From Guillardia theta CCMP2712 (lineage: Eukaryota; Cryptophyceae; Pyrenomonadales; Geminigeraceae), in NCBI RefSeq assembly GCF_000315625.1, contig NW_005434430.1, positions 1 to 43,586 on the forward strand: DNA of 43,586 nt, read 5' to 3'. Under the pieces are notes generated by a model. It worked only from the letters and a program-made list of their open reading frames with translations, did not search any database and was not told the DNA's origin. Below, piece by piece: positions 29,706-41,560 of this stretch. Every line of letters begins with the position of its first letter. The first letter of the stretch is position 1. A program made the position numbers and the translations under genes.

Positions 29706-32228
29706 ATGCCCTACTCTTTGCTCCATGTATGTCTCAACGACTGTGATAGCTTAGCTTGACCTCTCTTGTTCTCTTTCCTCCATGTATGTCTCAACGACAG
29801 TGATAGCTTAGCTTGACCTCTCTTGTTCTCTTTCCTCCATGTATGTCTCAACGACAGTGATAGCTTAGCTTGACCTCTCTTGTTCTCTTTCCTCCATGTA
29901 TGTCTCAACGACAGTGATAGCTTAGCTTGACCTCTCTTGTTCTCTTTCCTCCATGTATGTCTCAACGACTGTGATAGCTTAGCTTGACCTCTCTTGTTCT
30001 CTTCCCCTTCTTCTCTTCCATTCTCTCGCTTCTTCTCTCCTCCCCCACTCTTGTCGTCCTGCTGTGTCGTGTTTCTTCCATTTGAATGTCTTGCTATGCC
30101 GCTCCTTCACTTGAGTCTCGTTTCTCCTCTTCTCATGATGCCGATTGTAGCACCGTTGTTCCATACATGTAGTTATGCCATGCTATCAGATTTTGTTGCC
30201 GTTGCAACTCTTGTCACATGACTGAGCTTGTTTAACAGATCGCTGCCATTCGCAACGACGTGAAGCGAGCGAAGGAGCTGATTGAAGGAGGAGGCCCTGA
30301 CCTCGTGCACGTCTGGTCCGGACAGACTCAGCCATTGAAAGTGAATGCTGGAGGGAGGGAGGAGGAGGAGATGACGCAGAGGCAGGAGGAGCACATCTAC
30401 ATTGACGTTCGAGACAAGCAGGGGTGGACACCGCTGATGGTCAACCAAACTCTCTTGCCTGATCTACTGCATGATAGTGATATCTGAATGTACATGATGG
30501 TGATATGTGGGAGAGCATGATGGTGATATGTGGGAGAGCATGATGGTGATATGTGGGAGAGCATGATGGTGATAATTCTTTTTACATGTCGTCAGGTCGC
30601 GGCAGCTCATGGTCACTATGACATGTGCAATCTGCTGCTATCCAGCAAGGCAGATGTGAATGCCCGCAAGGACTTTCGCTGCTCCTCCCTACACCTCGCG
30701 GCACATGGCGGCCACACGGTGAGAGGGGAGGGAGGGGGAGCTAATTTGCGAGGAGAGAAGGGAAGAGAGGAGGGAGGGGGAGCTAATTTGCGAGGAGAGG
30801 AGGGAGGAGAGGAGGGAGGAGAGGAGGGAGGAGGAGCTGATGTGCGAGAAGAGGAGGGAGGAGAGGAGGGAGGGGGAGCTGATGTGTGAGGAGAGGAGGG
30901 AGGAGAGGAGGGAGGAGAGGAGGGAGGAGGAGCTGATGTGCGAGAAAAGGAGGGAGGAGAGGAGGGAGGAGGAGCTGATGTGCGAGAAGAGGAGGGAAGA
31001 GAGGAGGGAGGGGGAGCTGATGTGTGAGGAGAGGAGGGAGGAGAGGAGGGAGGAGAGGAGGGAGGAGGAGCTGATGTGCGAGAAAAGGAGGGAGGAGAGG
31101 AGGGAGGAGGAGCTGATGTGCGAGAAAAGGAGGGAGGAGAGGAGGGAGGGGGAGCTGATGTGTGAGGAGAGGAGGGAGGAGAGGAGGGAGGGGGAGCTGA
31201 TGTGTGAGTGCAGCGCGTGGTATCTCGTCTCATAGAGGCTCACGCAAACGTGCTGATGGAGAAACTTGACGGGAGTCTGCCCATACATGATGCCGCCAAG
31301 CAAGGCCACATTGACGTGTGCTGCATTTCCTCCCTCTCTTTCCCTCTCCTCCTCCCTCTCCTCCTTCTCTCTCTCCTGCTTCTCCTCCCCCTCTTCCTTC
31401 ATCTTCCTGCTTCTCCTCCTGCTTTTTCTTCTCCTCCTTTTCTTTCATCCATCTCCTCCTTCTCCTTCTCCTGTTGCTTCCCTTTCCTCCTCCTCTCCTC
31501 CTCTCCTCTCCTCCTCCCTCTCCCTCTCCTCTCCTCCTCCCTCTCCTCCTTCTCTCTCTCCTGCTTCTCCTCTTTCACCCTCTTCCTTTATCTTCCTGCT
31601 TCTCCTCCTGCTTTTTCTTCTCCTCCTTTTCTTTCATCCTTCTCCTCCTTCTCCTTCTCCTGCTGCTTCCCTTTCCTCCTCCTCTCCTCCTCTTCAACCA
31701 TCTGTTGCAGGTCGTGAAGGTCCTGCTGAAACACTCGCACGGGCAGCATGGTGCTTGCGACGCTGGTGGGACTGGACGGCTGACGATGCGAGTGGTAGAT
31801 GCCATGCTACGAAGCGTAACGGACAGCAAGCAAACGCCGTTGCACGTGGCAGCGAAGAAGGGGCAGGCAGAGATGGTCCGATACCTGATCGCCTCCGGAG
31901 CTCCTCTCGACGTCAAGGACGAGAAAGGAAACCTGCCTTCAAGCGTCTGCTCCAACAGGAGAACCCTCCTCGCGTATGCATCCTCTGTTTCCTCCTCTAG
32001 TCGCCTCGTCCTCTGGTCGCCTCGACCTCTGGTGACCTTCCCCCGCAGGTTTCCCGAGTCGTTTGAGAGTGCGGAGAAGGTGAAGGGGAGAGGAGGCTGA
32101 CGAGCTCTGACCTGCTAGTCCAGCTCAACGTCATGGCGCAGGTGCACAAGCGACCCGAGACAGGGGACGTGGCAAAGTTCACACAGTCGCTTGGAATCTC
32201 GGAGCAACCCATGGACTTTCCTTTCTGA
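29706..32228 (+). CDS. Ankyrin-repeat protein, 279 aa, seven exons
   Basis: Exons are 29706-29726, 30239-30439, 30596-30718, 31214-31315, 31711-31973, 32049-32068 and 32119-32228. All are in phase and total 840 nt. Exons 1 and 2 join to give MPYSLLHIAAIRNDVKRAKE, a typical ankyrin start, which is why this ATG and the long first intron are believed. Further repeats are GWTPLMVAAAHGHYDMCNLL (spliced), SLHLAAHGGHT, LPIHDAAKQGHIDVVKVLLK (spliced) and TPLHVAAKKGQAEMVRYLIA. The C-terminus (QLNVMAQVHKRPETGDVAKF) is non-ankyrin. Ankyrin repeats mediate protein contacts; the partner is unknown. The introns are unusual: the first holds a 57-bp tandem repeat, the third a purine-rich repeat and the fourth a 395-nt pyrimidine-rich stretch. 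Confidence 0.8.
29721..30005. repeat. 57-bp tandem repeat, five copies, copying a 5' splice site
   Basis: Copies start at about 29721, 29778, 29835, 29892 and 29949. Each contains CTCCATGTATGTCTCAACGA, that is, the last bases of ankyrin exon 1 plus its splice donor (CAT|GTATGT). Copies 2-4 are identical or nearly so. Confidence 0.85.
30725..31205. repeat. Purine-rich repeat in ankyrin intron 3
   Basis: GAGGAGGGAGGAG-type units are interspersed with GGAGCTGATGTGCGAGAA. They fill almost the whole intron 30719-31213 and create long artificial frames on both strands. Confidence 0.85.
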
Positions 32229-32322
32229 TCTTGTAATGTGAATTCTCTACACGACTAGTGTTTCCATAACCTTCAATGTACATGTAATCTACACTTGCTT
32301 GCTTCCCATCCTCTCCTCCCTC

Positions 32323-35300
32323 TCATCGCCTTTGACTCTTGCGAGGAGTTGGAAAGTTCTTGGAGTCATCCCACATCACAGAAGCCGTCGACTGAGAGCC
32401 GGTGTGATCATGAGGGAAGTCGAAGAGGTGCTGGTAGAACTCCGAGTAGAAGTGCTTCTCCTCCTCCTGCATCTGAAGCGAACCTCCCAACCCCTCCGCG
32501 TCCTCCCTCACATCCACCTCCAGGTTGATCTTTTCTACATCGATGCTCTCCAAGCAGTCCTCGATGGCGCTCACCAGCGTCTGTATGTCTGTCTCCAAGC
32601 GCGAGGGCTGCCCTCTGCGCAGCGCGTCGTAGGAGGACTCGTGAGCTTCGATCCTGCTCTTGAGGTTGGTGACGAGCAGCCGAAGTCGGAAGACGATGAG
32701 CAAGACGTCAGTCAGCTCGCCGCGCAGCTTCGCCAGGTTCTGCCACTTGTCATCGACGATCACTCTGAGCAGTCTGGCAAACATCTCCATTAGTTGGTAG
32801 TAGTCATCCACCGACCCGATCTCGTGACGCTTGATGCTCAGCAGCAGCTCGCTCTTCATCTGACCGAAGGACGCTCTTGTGTCTTGCTTGGGCAGGTGCA
32901 GCAGATGCCGCCGGATGACCTGCTTCCTGTGGCTCCTTGCGCAGCAGGCCGGGAGCAGCAGCGTGGCGAGGACGAAGGCGAGGACAGCAGAGAGCGCTGT
33001 GAAGTTTGTGCTGTTCATCCCAGGAGGACAGTCTTGCAGAGACAGCACGAGGAGGAAGAGACGTTCTGAGGCGGACACATCCACGTCCCTCGGCGTTGCT
33101 TGCTGCAAGTCCTCGAGCCCTCTCGACACACTGGCAGCGACACTTGGCCGCCTGACCTCCAGCAGAGCTTGCACGGGGTCCAGCAGCTGCTGGGAGACTT
33201 TCCCGGCCTCGGCACCCTCGAGGAGGAGGAGCAAGCCGTTGGTTGACTTGAGCCCGACGACAGAGACTCGCCTGATGTCGCTGCCGCCCAGCCGGTCGGA
33301 GGAGAAGGGAAGCTTGTGCTCGGCAACCTGCTGACCGTGAGCTGCTCGCATCCTCTTGATCTTCTCACCTTGTACGCCAACGTTGATGAGTCTGCAGCCT
33401 CACTGCTTACGACGAGCGTGTCGAGCACCCGATCAAGCACCTGCTCTTCCACCAGCACCTGTACCACCGCAGGCTCCTTCTCCCCCAGAAACTGCTTGAC
33501 CGGGGAGGAAGAGGACGCGTCCAACAGAATCAAAGCATGTTTGTCGATCAAGTAGCAACGGTTCCCTAAGACAGCAGCGTCAAACATGCCATGGAGTATT
33601 GGGATGAACCTGGAAACACGTTTCGGTTGCAAACATTCATCTCGACCCGCCCCCTCATCTCAAAGCTCTCTGCTTCAAACATCATCCGTCTCAGTGCATC
33701 CCAACACAACTGCAAGCCAACTACTCCGACGACTCTGACTGAACATGTCACCGCACGCCAAGGCTGATAGAGCTCTCACCCCGGCGCTCCTCCCGTCCCC
33801 TCGTACGGCAGCGACTGCGACAGGAGCAAGCTGGAGCTCAAAGTCGAGGGGGTCAGGTGAAGGGCATCGGAGTCGAGGAGGCCTCGGGTAAACCAGGGCT
33901 GCCTGTGCGTTCGAGATAAGAGGCGAGCAAGACAGCATGAAGTGAGTGAGTGAGTGAGTGAGTGAGTGAGTGAGTGAGTGAGTGGCGAGTGAGTGAGTGA
34001 GTGAGTGAGTGAGTGAGTGAGTGAGTGAGTGAGTGAGTGAGTGAGTGAGTGAGTGAGTGAGTGAGTGAGTGAGTGAGTGAGTGAGTGAGTGAGTGAGTGA
34101 GTGAGTGAGTGAGGGAGTGAGTGAGCGAGTGAGTGAGTGAGTGAGTGAGTGAGTGAGTGAGTGAGTGAGTGAGTGAGTGAGTGAGTGAGTGAGTGAGTGA
34201 GTGAGTGAGTGAGTGAGTGAGTGAGGGAGTGAGTGAGTGAGTGAGTGAGGGAGTGAGTGAGTGAGTGAGGGAGGGAGGAAGCGAGGGAGGGAGCGAGGGA
34301 GCAAGTGTGAAAACCTGGTGGGGTCAATTGCCGTGATACTGCTTGATGACTGATTGGTGACCGACAACTTCCGGTACACCCCAGCGTTGGTCGAGAAGAA
34401 GACGCTGTCGATGCAGCGAGCGTTGACCCGAGTCAAGTTCCATGCTGACTCAACTAACGCGGAGAATCGAGCTTGCAGGTAAGCCTCACTTGTGACTCCT
34501 CCTCCTGTCATCTGCCAAGGCCAACCGTCAGCTCGATACTCCAGCAAGAGGTCGCGGGCTACTTGTCTGCTCGAGTGATACACGACGCTGTTGAGGACCT
34601 TGAGCAAGGCCTCCCATCCTCGAGCCTCCGCTTGAGACTTGTCGCACTCCGAGGTGTTGTGCGAGGAAGCACAGGCTGCCTGACGCAGGCTCGCCTCCCC
34701 ATCAGTGCGCACCTCCATGGGACTGACGAACCTGCTCGGGGGAATGAAGATGGATGAAACCATCGGCTGGGCTGGACTCCAGCTCAAACATCGCACAGAG
34801 TCGTTACAGCTGAGAGACAGCAGCGTGTTGACTCGAGAGGTCAGACGAAGAGATTCAGGGCGCTTGCCTGGCGTATAGATTTGCCACGAGGTGACCAACA
34901 CAAGAAGGGTGTAAGGTTTCATGTGCCGCCAAGTGTAGGTCAAGTTGATCTGCTGGTTGGGCTGCGGTTCAAAGAGCCATGTCGGCAGGTTCACCAGCTC
35001 ACGTTTGGTGAGGATCTGATGATCGGAACCCCAAGGAAGCGAGAGGATGTCGAGCAGCTTACCAGAGGACAGGAGCTGACCCCCCGTCCACTCATTCAGG
35101 GAGTAACGGATGTCTCCAGCGACGGAAGCGACGCTTTGATTCCTTCCATGGTACGAGGCGAGAGCCTCTTCGCTCACAAGCAGCACGCCTGGGCTCACGC
35201 TCCTCTGGAACACCTGGAAGCTTTGGTGCGCGTTCAGTACCGTCTTGTTCATTCTGACGTTAAGCATGTGCGTGCGTAGCCCCTGAAAGGAAGTGTTGGT

Positions 35301-36929
35301 GGGATCGTTGTACACAAGCTCCACAGTCACAACTCCGAGAAGCTGCGGAGACGAAGAGTTTCGATTCTGAAAGCACGGCGTCGATATTGCAATCAGTTCT
35401 GTCCGGCCGCAAGCAGATGCGTAGGGTAAGCTTATCGAGAGCTCCGGGCTCGCAGCAAGAGGAGCAGCCATGATGATGAAGTAGTCGGTGAGCACGTCTA
35501 GCAGGTAGGAGCTTTGATCTCTTGTGCTGGAATGGTTCCATTGTGAGAAGTGAAACTCGACCCCTTTAAGCAAGCAGGAGAATGCTTTGAGGTTGTACAT
35601 CTGCGGGCTTATCGCGAACATGAAGAAGTGAACATGCGAGGAGGAATAGTTCAGATCTGCCATCGAGGAGCGTAAGGAGGAGGAGACTTGAAGCCTGAAG
35701 TCACTGACTGCGACGACTGAGCAAACGAGAGAGGAGCACTCGGAGCTGTTGAAGTAGGAGGATGCGTTCTGAAGCTCTTTCTGCCAGAGATAAGAGTCCA
35801 GAGCCCCATCGCACTCGATATCGCTGATCATCGACTGCAGGATGAGCTTGTTGTGATAGGAGGCGGAGGTGAAGCCACGGGTGACGGTCATGCTGGAGGA
35901 GGAGGTATAGAGCATCACAACGTCATTGGGAAGCAGCGTGTCCACCAGTCCGTTCACCACCTGCTTCATCCTCGCACATCCCTCCTCCCCCCGCAAGCGC
36001 ATCGAGTTGTCCATGACCACCAGCAGCTTCTTCCTCGCCTGACTGGCGTTCAAGAAGGAGGGCGAGCGACGGCCATCCCCAACCTTGCGCTCTCCTGCAA
36101 GCTCCATGCTGCTGCCATCCATCTCTGTAAACCTGATGCCCTGCAGGTAGGGTACAGACGGGTTGACGAACTCAGAGTAGAAGGAGTTCTGAATGGCGAC
36201 AGGAATCGAGGAAGCGTTCTTAGTACTGCCATCGCTTGACATGAAGGTTATGGTAGCATGATCCTGGGAGCAGCTGCTCCTGTCCGTCATCACGCCCCTC
36301 AGTCGCTCCTTGAAACTTTGATTGGATGTTGCCACTGCCTGCTCGTTATCGCACACGGAGCTCTCGAGCCCGAGCTCGATCTGGCTCCTAAGTGACTCAA
36401 TCATCGCTGTTGCGTTCTTGAGGACGTTGCTCATCGACGTCTCCACCTGCTGCAGCTGCTGTGCCAGGGTCTCCTCTGCGGGTGCAAGAGCATGCTTCGC
36501 TACAGCACTGTCCATCATCTCTTTCAGCGTCGTGCCATCTTTCTTGCTAGGAGGGTTGGAGCAGCTCCCCATGCCCGAGTTTGTCGTTGAGCAAAAAGTG
36601 TCCAAGAGCGACGCAGAGAGCAACTCAGCGAGAGCCGCCGCTGAAGGAGCAGCAGTAGCACTGGCATAACTTGATACGAGAATGCACTGACACAGCAGCA
36701 GCAACAGCGAAAACCTGCGGCAACCCGAAGGGAGGAGGCAGCAGGGAACAGCTCGAGGAGGAGGACGGAGGGTCAGCAGAGGAGGAGGAGGAGACGAGCG
36801 ACGTGGATCCCGTCTTGCCTGCATGGCTACTACCGGCAAGGAAACGCTGCCATGTCGCCAGTCCCACTCAGTACCGAGGTGTCGGGCCGCAAAAAGAACA
36901 GTGTTCGTAACTGCCCGTAACGTTTTCAT
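32323..36929 (-). CDS. VWA / dCache membrane protein, calcium-channel alpha2-delta or CACHD1-like, 1345 aa
   Basis: Exons (minus strand) are 36929-34315, 33902-33780, 33734-33681, 33609-33369 and 33327-32323. Introns are 412, 45, 71 and 41 nt; all junctions are in phase (4038 nt). An N-terminal hydrophobic segment lies at about 73-92 (RRFSLLLLLCQCILVSSYAS), so translation may instead start at Met36. A VWA domain (about 300-480) has KKLLVVMDNSMR, where the MIDAS is only partly kept (DxS but no second Ser). A Cache region follows (DSVFFSTNAGVYRKL, spliced DPTRQPWFTRG, GVVGLQLCWD), then NRCYLIDKHALILLD with FLGEKEPAVV as in alpha2-delta proteins. One membrane helix lies at about 1120-1142 and a ~200-residue helical cytoplasmic tail follows. 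Many NxS/T sites fit a surface glycoprotein. Animal relatives tune voltage-gated calcium channels; the role here is inferred only. Confidence 0.7.
33942..34275. repeat. (GTGA)n tetranucleotide repeat within an intron
   Basis: More than 75 GTGA units with rare changes fill the 412-nt intron of the alpha2-delta-like gene. On the coding strand it reads (TCAC)n, a long pyrimidine/purine alternation before the acceptor, and gives an artificial Ser-Leu-Thr-His frame if read through. Confidence 0.95.
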
Positions 36930-37813
36930 TTTTCCGTTTCGAATGTAACGGGTGCTTCGGTCAAGATTTAAAAAAACTTTATTGAGTCTGTACCAGAGTT
37001 CTCCTTAAAACAATTTTTGAGCTTCATATGCTTTAGGAAGTGTACCGTATTTGGAAAATCTTAAAATAGTTTTAAAACTACGGCCTTGGGGTGGTGGACT
37101 CAATGATTGAGGTGGTTCAAGTACCCCTACCCACATATCAGATGATATTTGATCCTAGTTTGGGGGGTAATGTGTCTTCAAATGGGGTGGTATTGTTATT
37201 TGAAAGACAGGGGTGGGGTACTTGCGCGTGGCGCGGCAATGGATCGACGGTGAGTGAATGAGAGCGCAGAACAAGGGAGAGAGAGGAAGGAGAGGTAGCG
37301 ACGCCGGCGAACGGAAGGATGGGATAGGAGGGAGGAGGGAGGAGGGAGGAGCATGTCGAAAGGGTGATTGAGAAGATTACGAAGAGGATAAATCGAAGGA
37401 ATGTTCGAGAAAGAAAGGAACTTTTACAAGCAGGAGATGTAACACGGCAAAGAACATCGTATAAGAGCGAGTTGTAGTAGGATGATCGAGACAGAATGTC
37501 CTAGACCATAGTAAGCTGCGATGAGAGGTATGGAAGTGGAGACCGAGGATGTGCCAGTCAGAGAGGTACACTTCGCCTTCGAATGTTTTGGATTTTCAAA
37601 CATGATGATGGCAAGGTAAAGGGTGGGGCGTGGAAGAGTGCAAGTCTCAATCAGATAGTCGTATGTGAGCAGTTTCTCTTGAGAGGCAACGAAGTTGTTT
37701 CTTCGAAGTTTGAAACTTGATAAACATGGTTTCTTCACGACCCACTAGACGACTGAACGACTGTAGAACTCACTCCAATCCTTGTGACGATGTACTGAAC
37801 ACGCGGAATTCAG
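36930..37813. other. Intergenic region, no supported gene
   Basis: This lies between the divergent alpha2-delta-like and ataxin-2 genes. Short frames exist but none is convincing. The first exon of the ataxin-2 gene should lie near its right end but could not be identified. Confidence 0.5.
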
Positions 37814-40756
37814 CTTAGGTGGAAAACCCAAACAACAAGAATCTCGAGGAGGGGATGCCTGGCGCAAAGGTAAGGCTATTCCGGCATGTGCTCATCAGTT
37901 TTATCTGTGTATCTTCACTGTTTGCTTGCTCCTCTGTTATGGCTTTGCTCACTGCATCTGGTGTTCCCACTCACAAAGGTTCTTCAGGAGGCAACTTCTC
38001 TAAGGATGGAGGAGGAAGGGATGGAGGAAGGGATGGAGGAAGGGATGGAGGAAGGGACAGTGGCAGAGATGGTGGCACCCCTCGAGGCGACCGCGGTGAC
38101 CGTCGGTCCGGAGGACAGAGGAGGTACTCTGATCAGTCTTCTGGTAATGTACAACTTACCTGCTATGTCCGGAATCCAGTGGATACACGGGCGCTCCTCG
38201 CGGCAACTCCGATCCGATGCAAGACAGGCTGCACTTGGTGTTCGCATCTCTGATCGGGCAAACAGTTCGAGTTCAAGTGGGATATTGTTTATATGACCTG
38301 TTATATGACTTGTTCTGGAACAGGATTCTGATAATCAGTGGTACGAGGGCCTCTTCCATGAGTGCAGTAAGAACACCAAGGCTGGGATGGAGGTGATATC
38401 ATCCTCACCGAGGCAGCATCCTAGAGCTCAGATGTTTTATCAGATTGTCCTGCAAGCAGCGTACAACATCAGCAAGAACGAGAAGGGCATGGTATTTGGA
38501 ATCCCTTTGCAACGACCTCAAGTTGAATGAGTGCCGGGCAGGTTAAGCCGATTGAAAAACTCACAATCAACTGTGAAAACTTTGTGCAAGTATGCAATAT
38601 GGACCAATTTGAATGAGAAGTTTACATCGGTGTCAGATGTTTGCAAAGGATGTAGAGCTCTGTAAAGAGAAGAAGACCGGCAATGCTCGTGGATTTGCTA
38701 CTGACACAGGTTCAATGAGAGCACCCCCTCTTGCTGTGCCTGAACTCCTCACTGCTGTAAAATAGAGATCTCCTCCGGTTCATCCGTTGCTTCAAAGGAG
38801 CTTGAAAAGTTTCAATTCGACGAGAAGAATGAGTTTGCGACCATCCAACTCGATTCGAACTCACAGGTTTGGACTTGTCGATGTTGTTCGTGATTGGATT
38901 GGCTCTGATTTTGTTGCAGGATTGGGATCAATTCGAGCAAAACAGGCAAAAGTTTGGTGTCACGAGCAACTATCACGTGCGGCTTTCTTTGGTTTTGACT
39001 CAAAAGATATTAATCTGCATGATCGAACAGGAAGACTTGTACACCACTAAGTTGGACAAGTCGAAGCTGACCCTCGAGCAGCAACGAGCTGCTGAGCGCA
39101 TTGCAGGTGTTGATACCTCTCCCTCCGTCCTCTCAGACTGACTTCCTTTGTGTAGCTGAGATCGAAGGAGACCAACAAACACAGCGAAAGATCTTCGGAC
39201 GTGTGCGAAATGCCGACGAGGCGGAGGTATCTCCTGTGTTGGTACCCGGGCCTTGAATGATTTATTTCTTCAGGCTGCTGGCGATGATGAAGGGGATGAG
39301 TGGGCTAGTGATGTTAGAAATGTTGATGGAACAGTCCGTGGATCCTACCACAAAGCACAAGCTGCTCCTCGTGAGCTATACACTTATCTTCCTCCATCCC
39401 TCTGACTCGATTCAGCTGCAAATCCCAACGTGTACAAGCCTCCTCGTGGAAATGCCTGGGGCCAAAGCAATACGCTCGCAGACAAGCTCAAGAACGAAAA
39501 GAAAATTGCTGACCTCAAAGCTAATGACCCTGCCATCTTGTCCACGACCTTGATGCCAAGCTCTGCGGTACGATCCCGTTCACGTCATGGTGATGTTGTG
39601 ACATCCGGCTTCTCAGACCATCATGTCTGAGCCCAAGAGCGACCAAAAGCCTCAGGAGAGCAAAGGAGATGGCAAACCCAAAGACGGCGAACCTCAGAAC
39701 GCTCCGACAGGTGAATGCTGGGCGTCAAACCCTCCTCGCTGACGCCAATAGTAGACAAGGACAAGGAGCACTACTCGACACAGCAGAACAAGCTTCAGGT
39801 GCCACAAAAGCTTGGTGAAGGTGGATGCTGATCTCTATCGTCATAGCAAGTGAAGATGGAGCGACAAGAACAGATGCCTGGTGCCAAACCGGCCAATCGC
39901 GCCTTGAAACCTCCTGGGGTGAGCCTGCATCAGTGTGCCGGGCTTGCGGTCATTTCTCTTGCAGTCTCAAGGAGCTGCCGAGCCAGGAAAGCCCAACGAC
40001 GATGAAGGCCAACTAAAGGCTCTCAACCCCGAGGTAAGGGACGTGACCTCGGGTTCCTCCGAGTGATGGGGTTGACAGAGCTCGGAAAACAAGGACGGGA
40101 AGGTCGCTGGCTCCACTATCCCAGTCAAAGAGCAGGTAAGAGGAGGAAGGCTGCGATGCCCGAGCAAGCGCTCACTTGCTGTAGGGCGACAGCACTGCAG
40201 AAGCGCCGAAGAAGAAGCTGCTCAACGTCGACGCCAAGGAGTTCGTGCCTTCTTTCTCAGGTCGCTGGCCCTTGAGATGCCGCCCTCTGCTCACTACTCC
40301 TGCAGCCCCTCAAGACATGTCCGGCTCCTTCGGCCCTGCTGGAGGCTTCGTGCCGAGCCCGCAGCAGGGCGGGATGCAGCACGGGATGGTGGGTGACATG
40401 ATGCAGGATGGCATGGGGATCATGAACCATCCCAACATGATGATGCACCCGGGGATGGCCATGCCGGGCATGATGGACCCCCAGATGATGCGGGCGGGCC
40501 ACCCTTCTTCGTGCTGGGGAACCCCCAGTACATGCGGATGGCTCCCATGCCGATGCAGCACATGGGCCACGTCCCGATGCACATGAACCCGGTGAGACTT
40601 CTCGCTCCTCCTCCGCTCCTCCGCTCCGCTGACTTGGATGGGCAGCAGCAGCAGAATATGAACATGGGGAGGGAGGGCATGCAGCCGGGAGGACGGGGAG
40701 TCCACGTTCCCAGGAACAACATGCCCAACGACTACGGCGGGCAGGATCCAGGATGA
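37814..40756 (+). CDS. ATXN2: Ataxin-2 homologue (SM-ATX, LsmAD, PAM2)
   Basis: Twenty exons are visible: 37814-37869, 37979-38123, 38180-38276, 38324-38491, 38542-38589, 38637-38709, 38766-38866, 38920-38976, 39031-39106, 39156-39226, 39274-39370, 39416-39567, 39617-39710, 39752-39798, 39847-39918, 39965-40033, 40079-40135, 40185-40260, 40306-40591 and 40646-40756. Introns are mostly 41-56 nt. The product is about 650 residues plus a missing start. Order: Gly/Arg-rich GGGRDGGRDGGR; SM-ATX (RLHLVFASLIGQTVRVQ, WYEGLFHECSKNTKAGMEVI); LsmAD (DWDQFEQNRQKFGV, spliced EDLYTTKLDKSKL, AAERIAAEIEG); PAM2 (LLNVDAKEFVPSF), which binds the MLLE domain of poly(A)-binding protein; and a Met-rich tail. Ataxin-2 proteins act in mRNA stability, translation and stress granules. 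One base is missing near 40495 in a G/C run, shifting the frame inside exon 19. Confidence 0.9.
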
Positions 40757-41143
40757 TGACAAAGAGACAGAGGGGGAGGAGGAGGAGGCCGAGGAGGCAG
40801 GGAAATCGAGCCGGAGGATGGCTGGCTGTGGATTTTGTCTTCCTCTGCCACCTCGGAATGCCAAATGGTGGGAAATCATCAGTGGGGAGGGCCAGTGGCA
40901 AGGCAAGAGGAAGAGAGGTGATCGTTCTTGGAAAGAAGGGGAGGGATGCTGGAGGACGGCGAGAGATGAAAGGCGGAAGAGGGAGAAGGAAAGAAAAGAG
41001 CGGGTAAGACGGGGAGGGAGGGCGAGGTGTGCCACCGTCACTGCGGTCAAGCGAGACAGTTCAGCAGGACACACAGGATGGTTGCAGTCACAAACACAAA
41101 AAGATGAAAAATGTGGAGAAGCATGTCAAAAGAGCTGGCAAAT

Positions 41144-41560
41144 ATGGCTGATGTTGATGACGATGCTGCTGATGCTGATGCTGATGCTGATGCTGATGCT
41201 GATGCTGATGCTGATGCTGATGCTGATGCTGATGCCGTCGTTCAAGGTTCGTGGTGATGAAATTTTTCCAGGGGTGTGTATTTGTCGTTTTCTTGCTATT
41301 ATTTGTAGAAATTCCTGAAGGACAGCAAGTCAGTTCAATGCTCTTGTTGTTGTTTCGAGCTTCTGCCTCAGGTGCTATCGGCATCGGTCTCAGGACCTCG
41401 AGGAGCAAAGAGCGAAGAGTTTACAGCTACCGGATGGAAAGATGATGAAAGATGTCGGAGGGAAGCCGAAGGGAAGAAGAGAGTGAAGGAGAGTCTGATA
41501 ATGAAGGAGCTTACTAGAGGATCCCCTTACTCTTTAACCTCCCCCCTCATACCTGTATTG
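41144..41560 (+). CDS. Possible gene with Asp-Ala repeat, 3' end unresolved
   Basis: ATG at 41144 opens MADVDDDAADADADAD ..., encoded by a GATGCT repeat, followed by GT at 41247. Joining at 41309 and again after a 43-nt intron gives EIPEGQQ and then a charged stretch (SEEFTATGWKDDERCRREAE). The frame then runs into CTC repeats without a convincing end; an intron starting near 41556 is one option. No family recognised. 40757-41143 has no supported gene. Confidence 0.35.
41164..41232. repeat. (GATGCT)n hexanucleotide repeat
   Basis: About eleven GCTGAT units. If the surrounding gene is real, it encodes an alternating Asp-Ala tract. Confidence 0.9.

Noticed and set aside
30616-31405. Ser/Pro/Leu-rich minus-strand frames
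   Set aside because: They are the complement of the purine-rich repeat in the ankyrin intron.
33776-34327. Read-through Ser-Leu-Thr-His repeat domain in the alpha2-delta-like protein
   Set aside because: The GTGA repeat is bounded by good splice sites (donor after DPTR, acceptor before QPWF) and splicing restores the Cache motif.
40257-41074. Minus-strand frames opposite the ataxin-2 C-terminus
   Set aside because: The plus-strand exons with PAM2 and in-phase introns explain this sequence.
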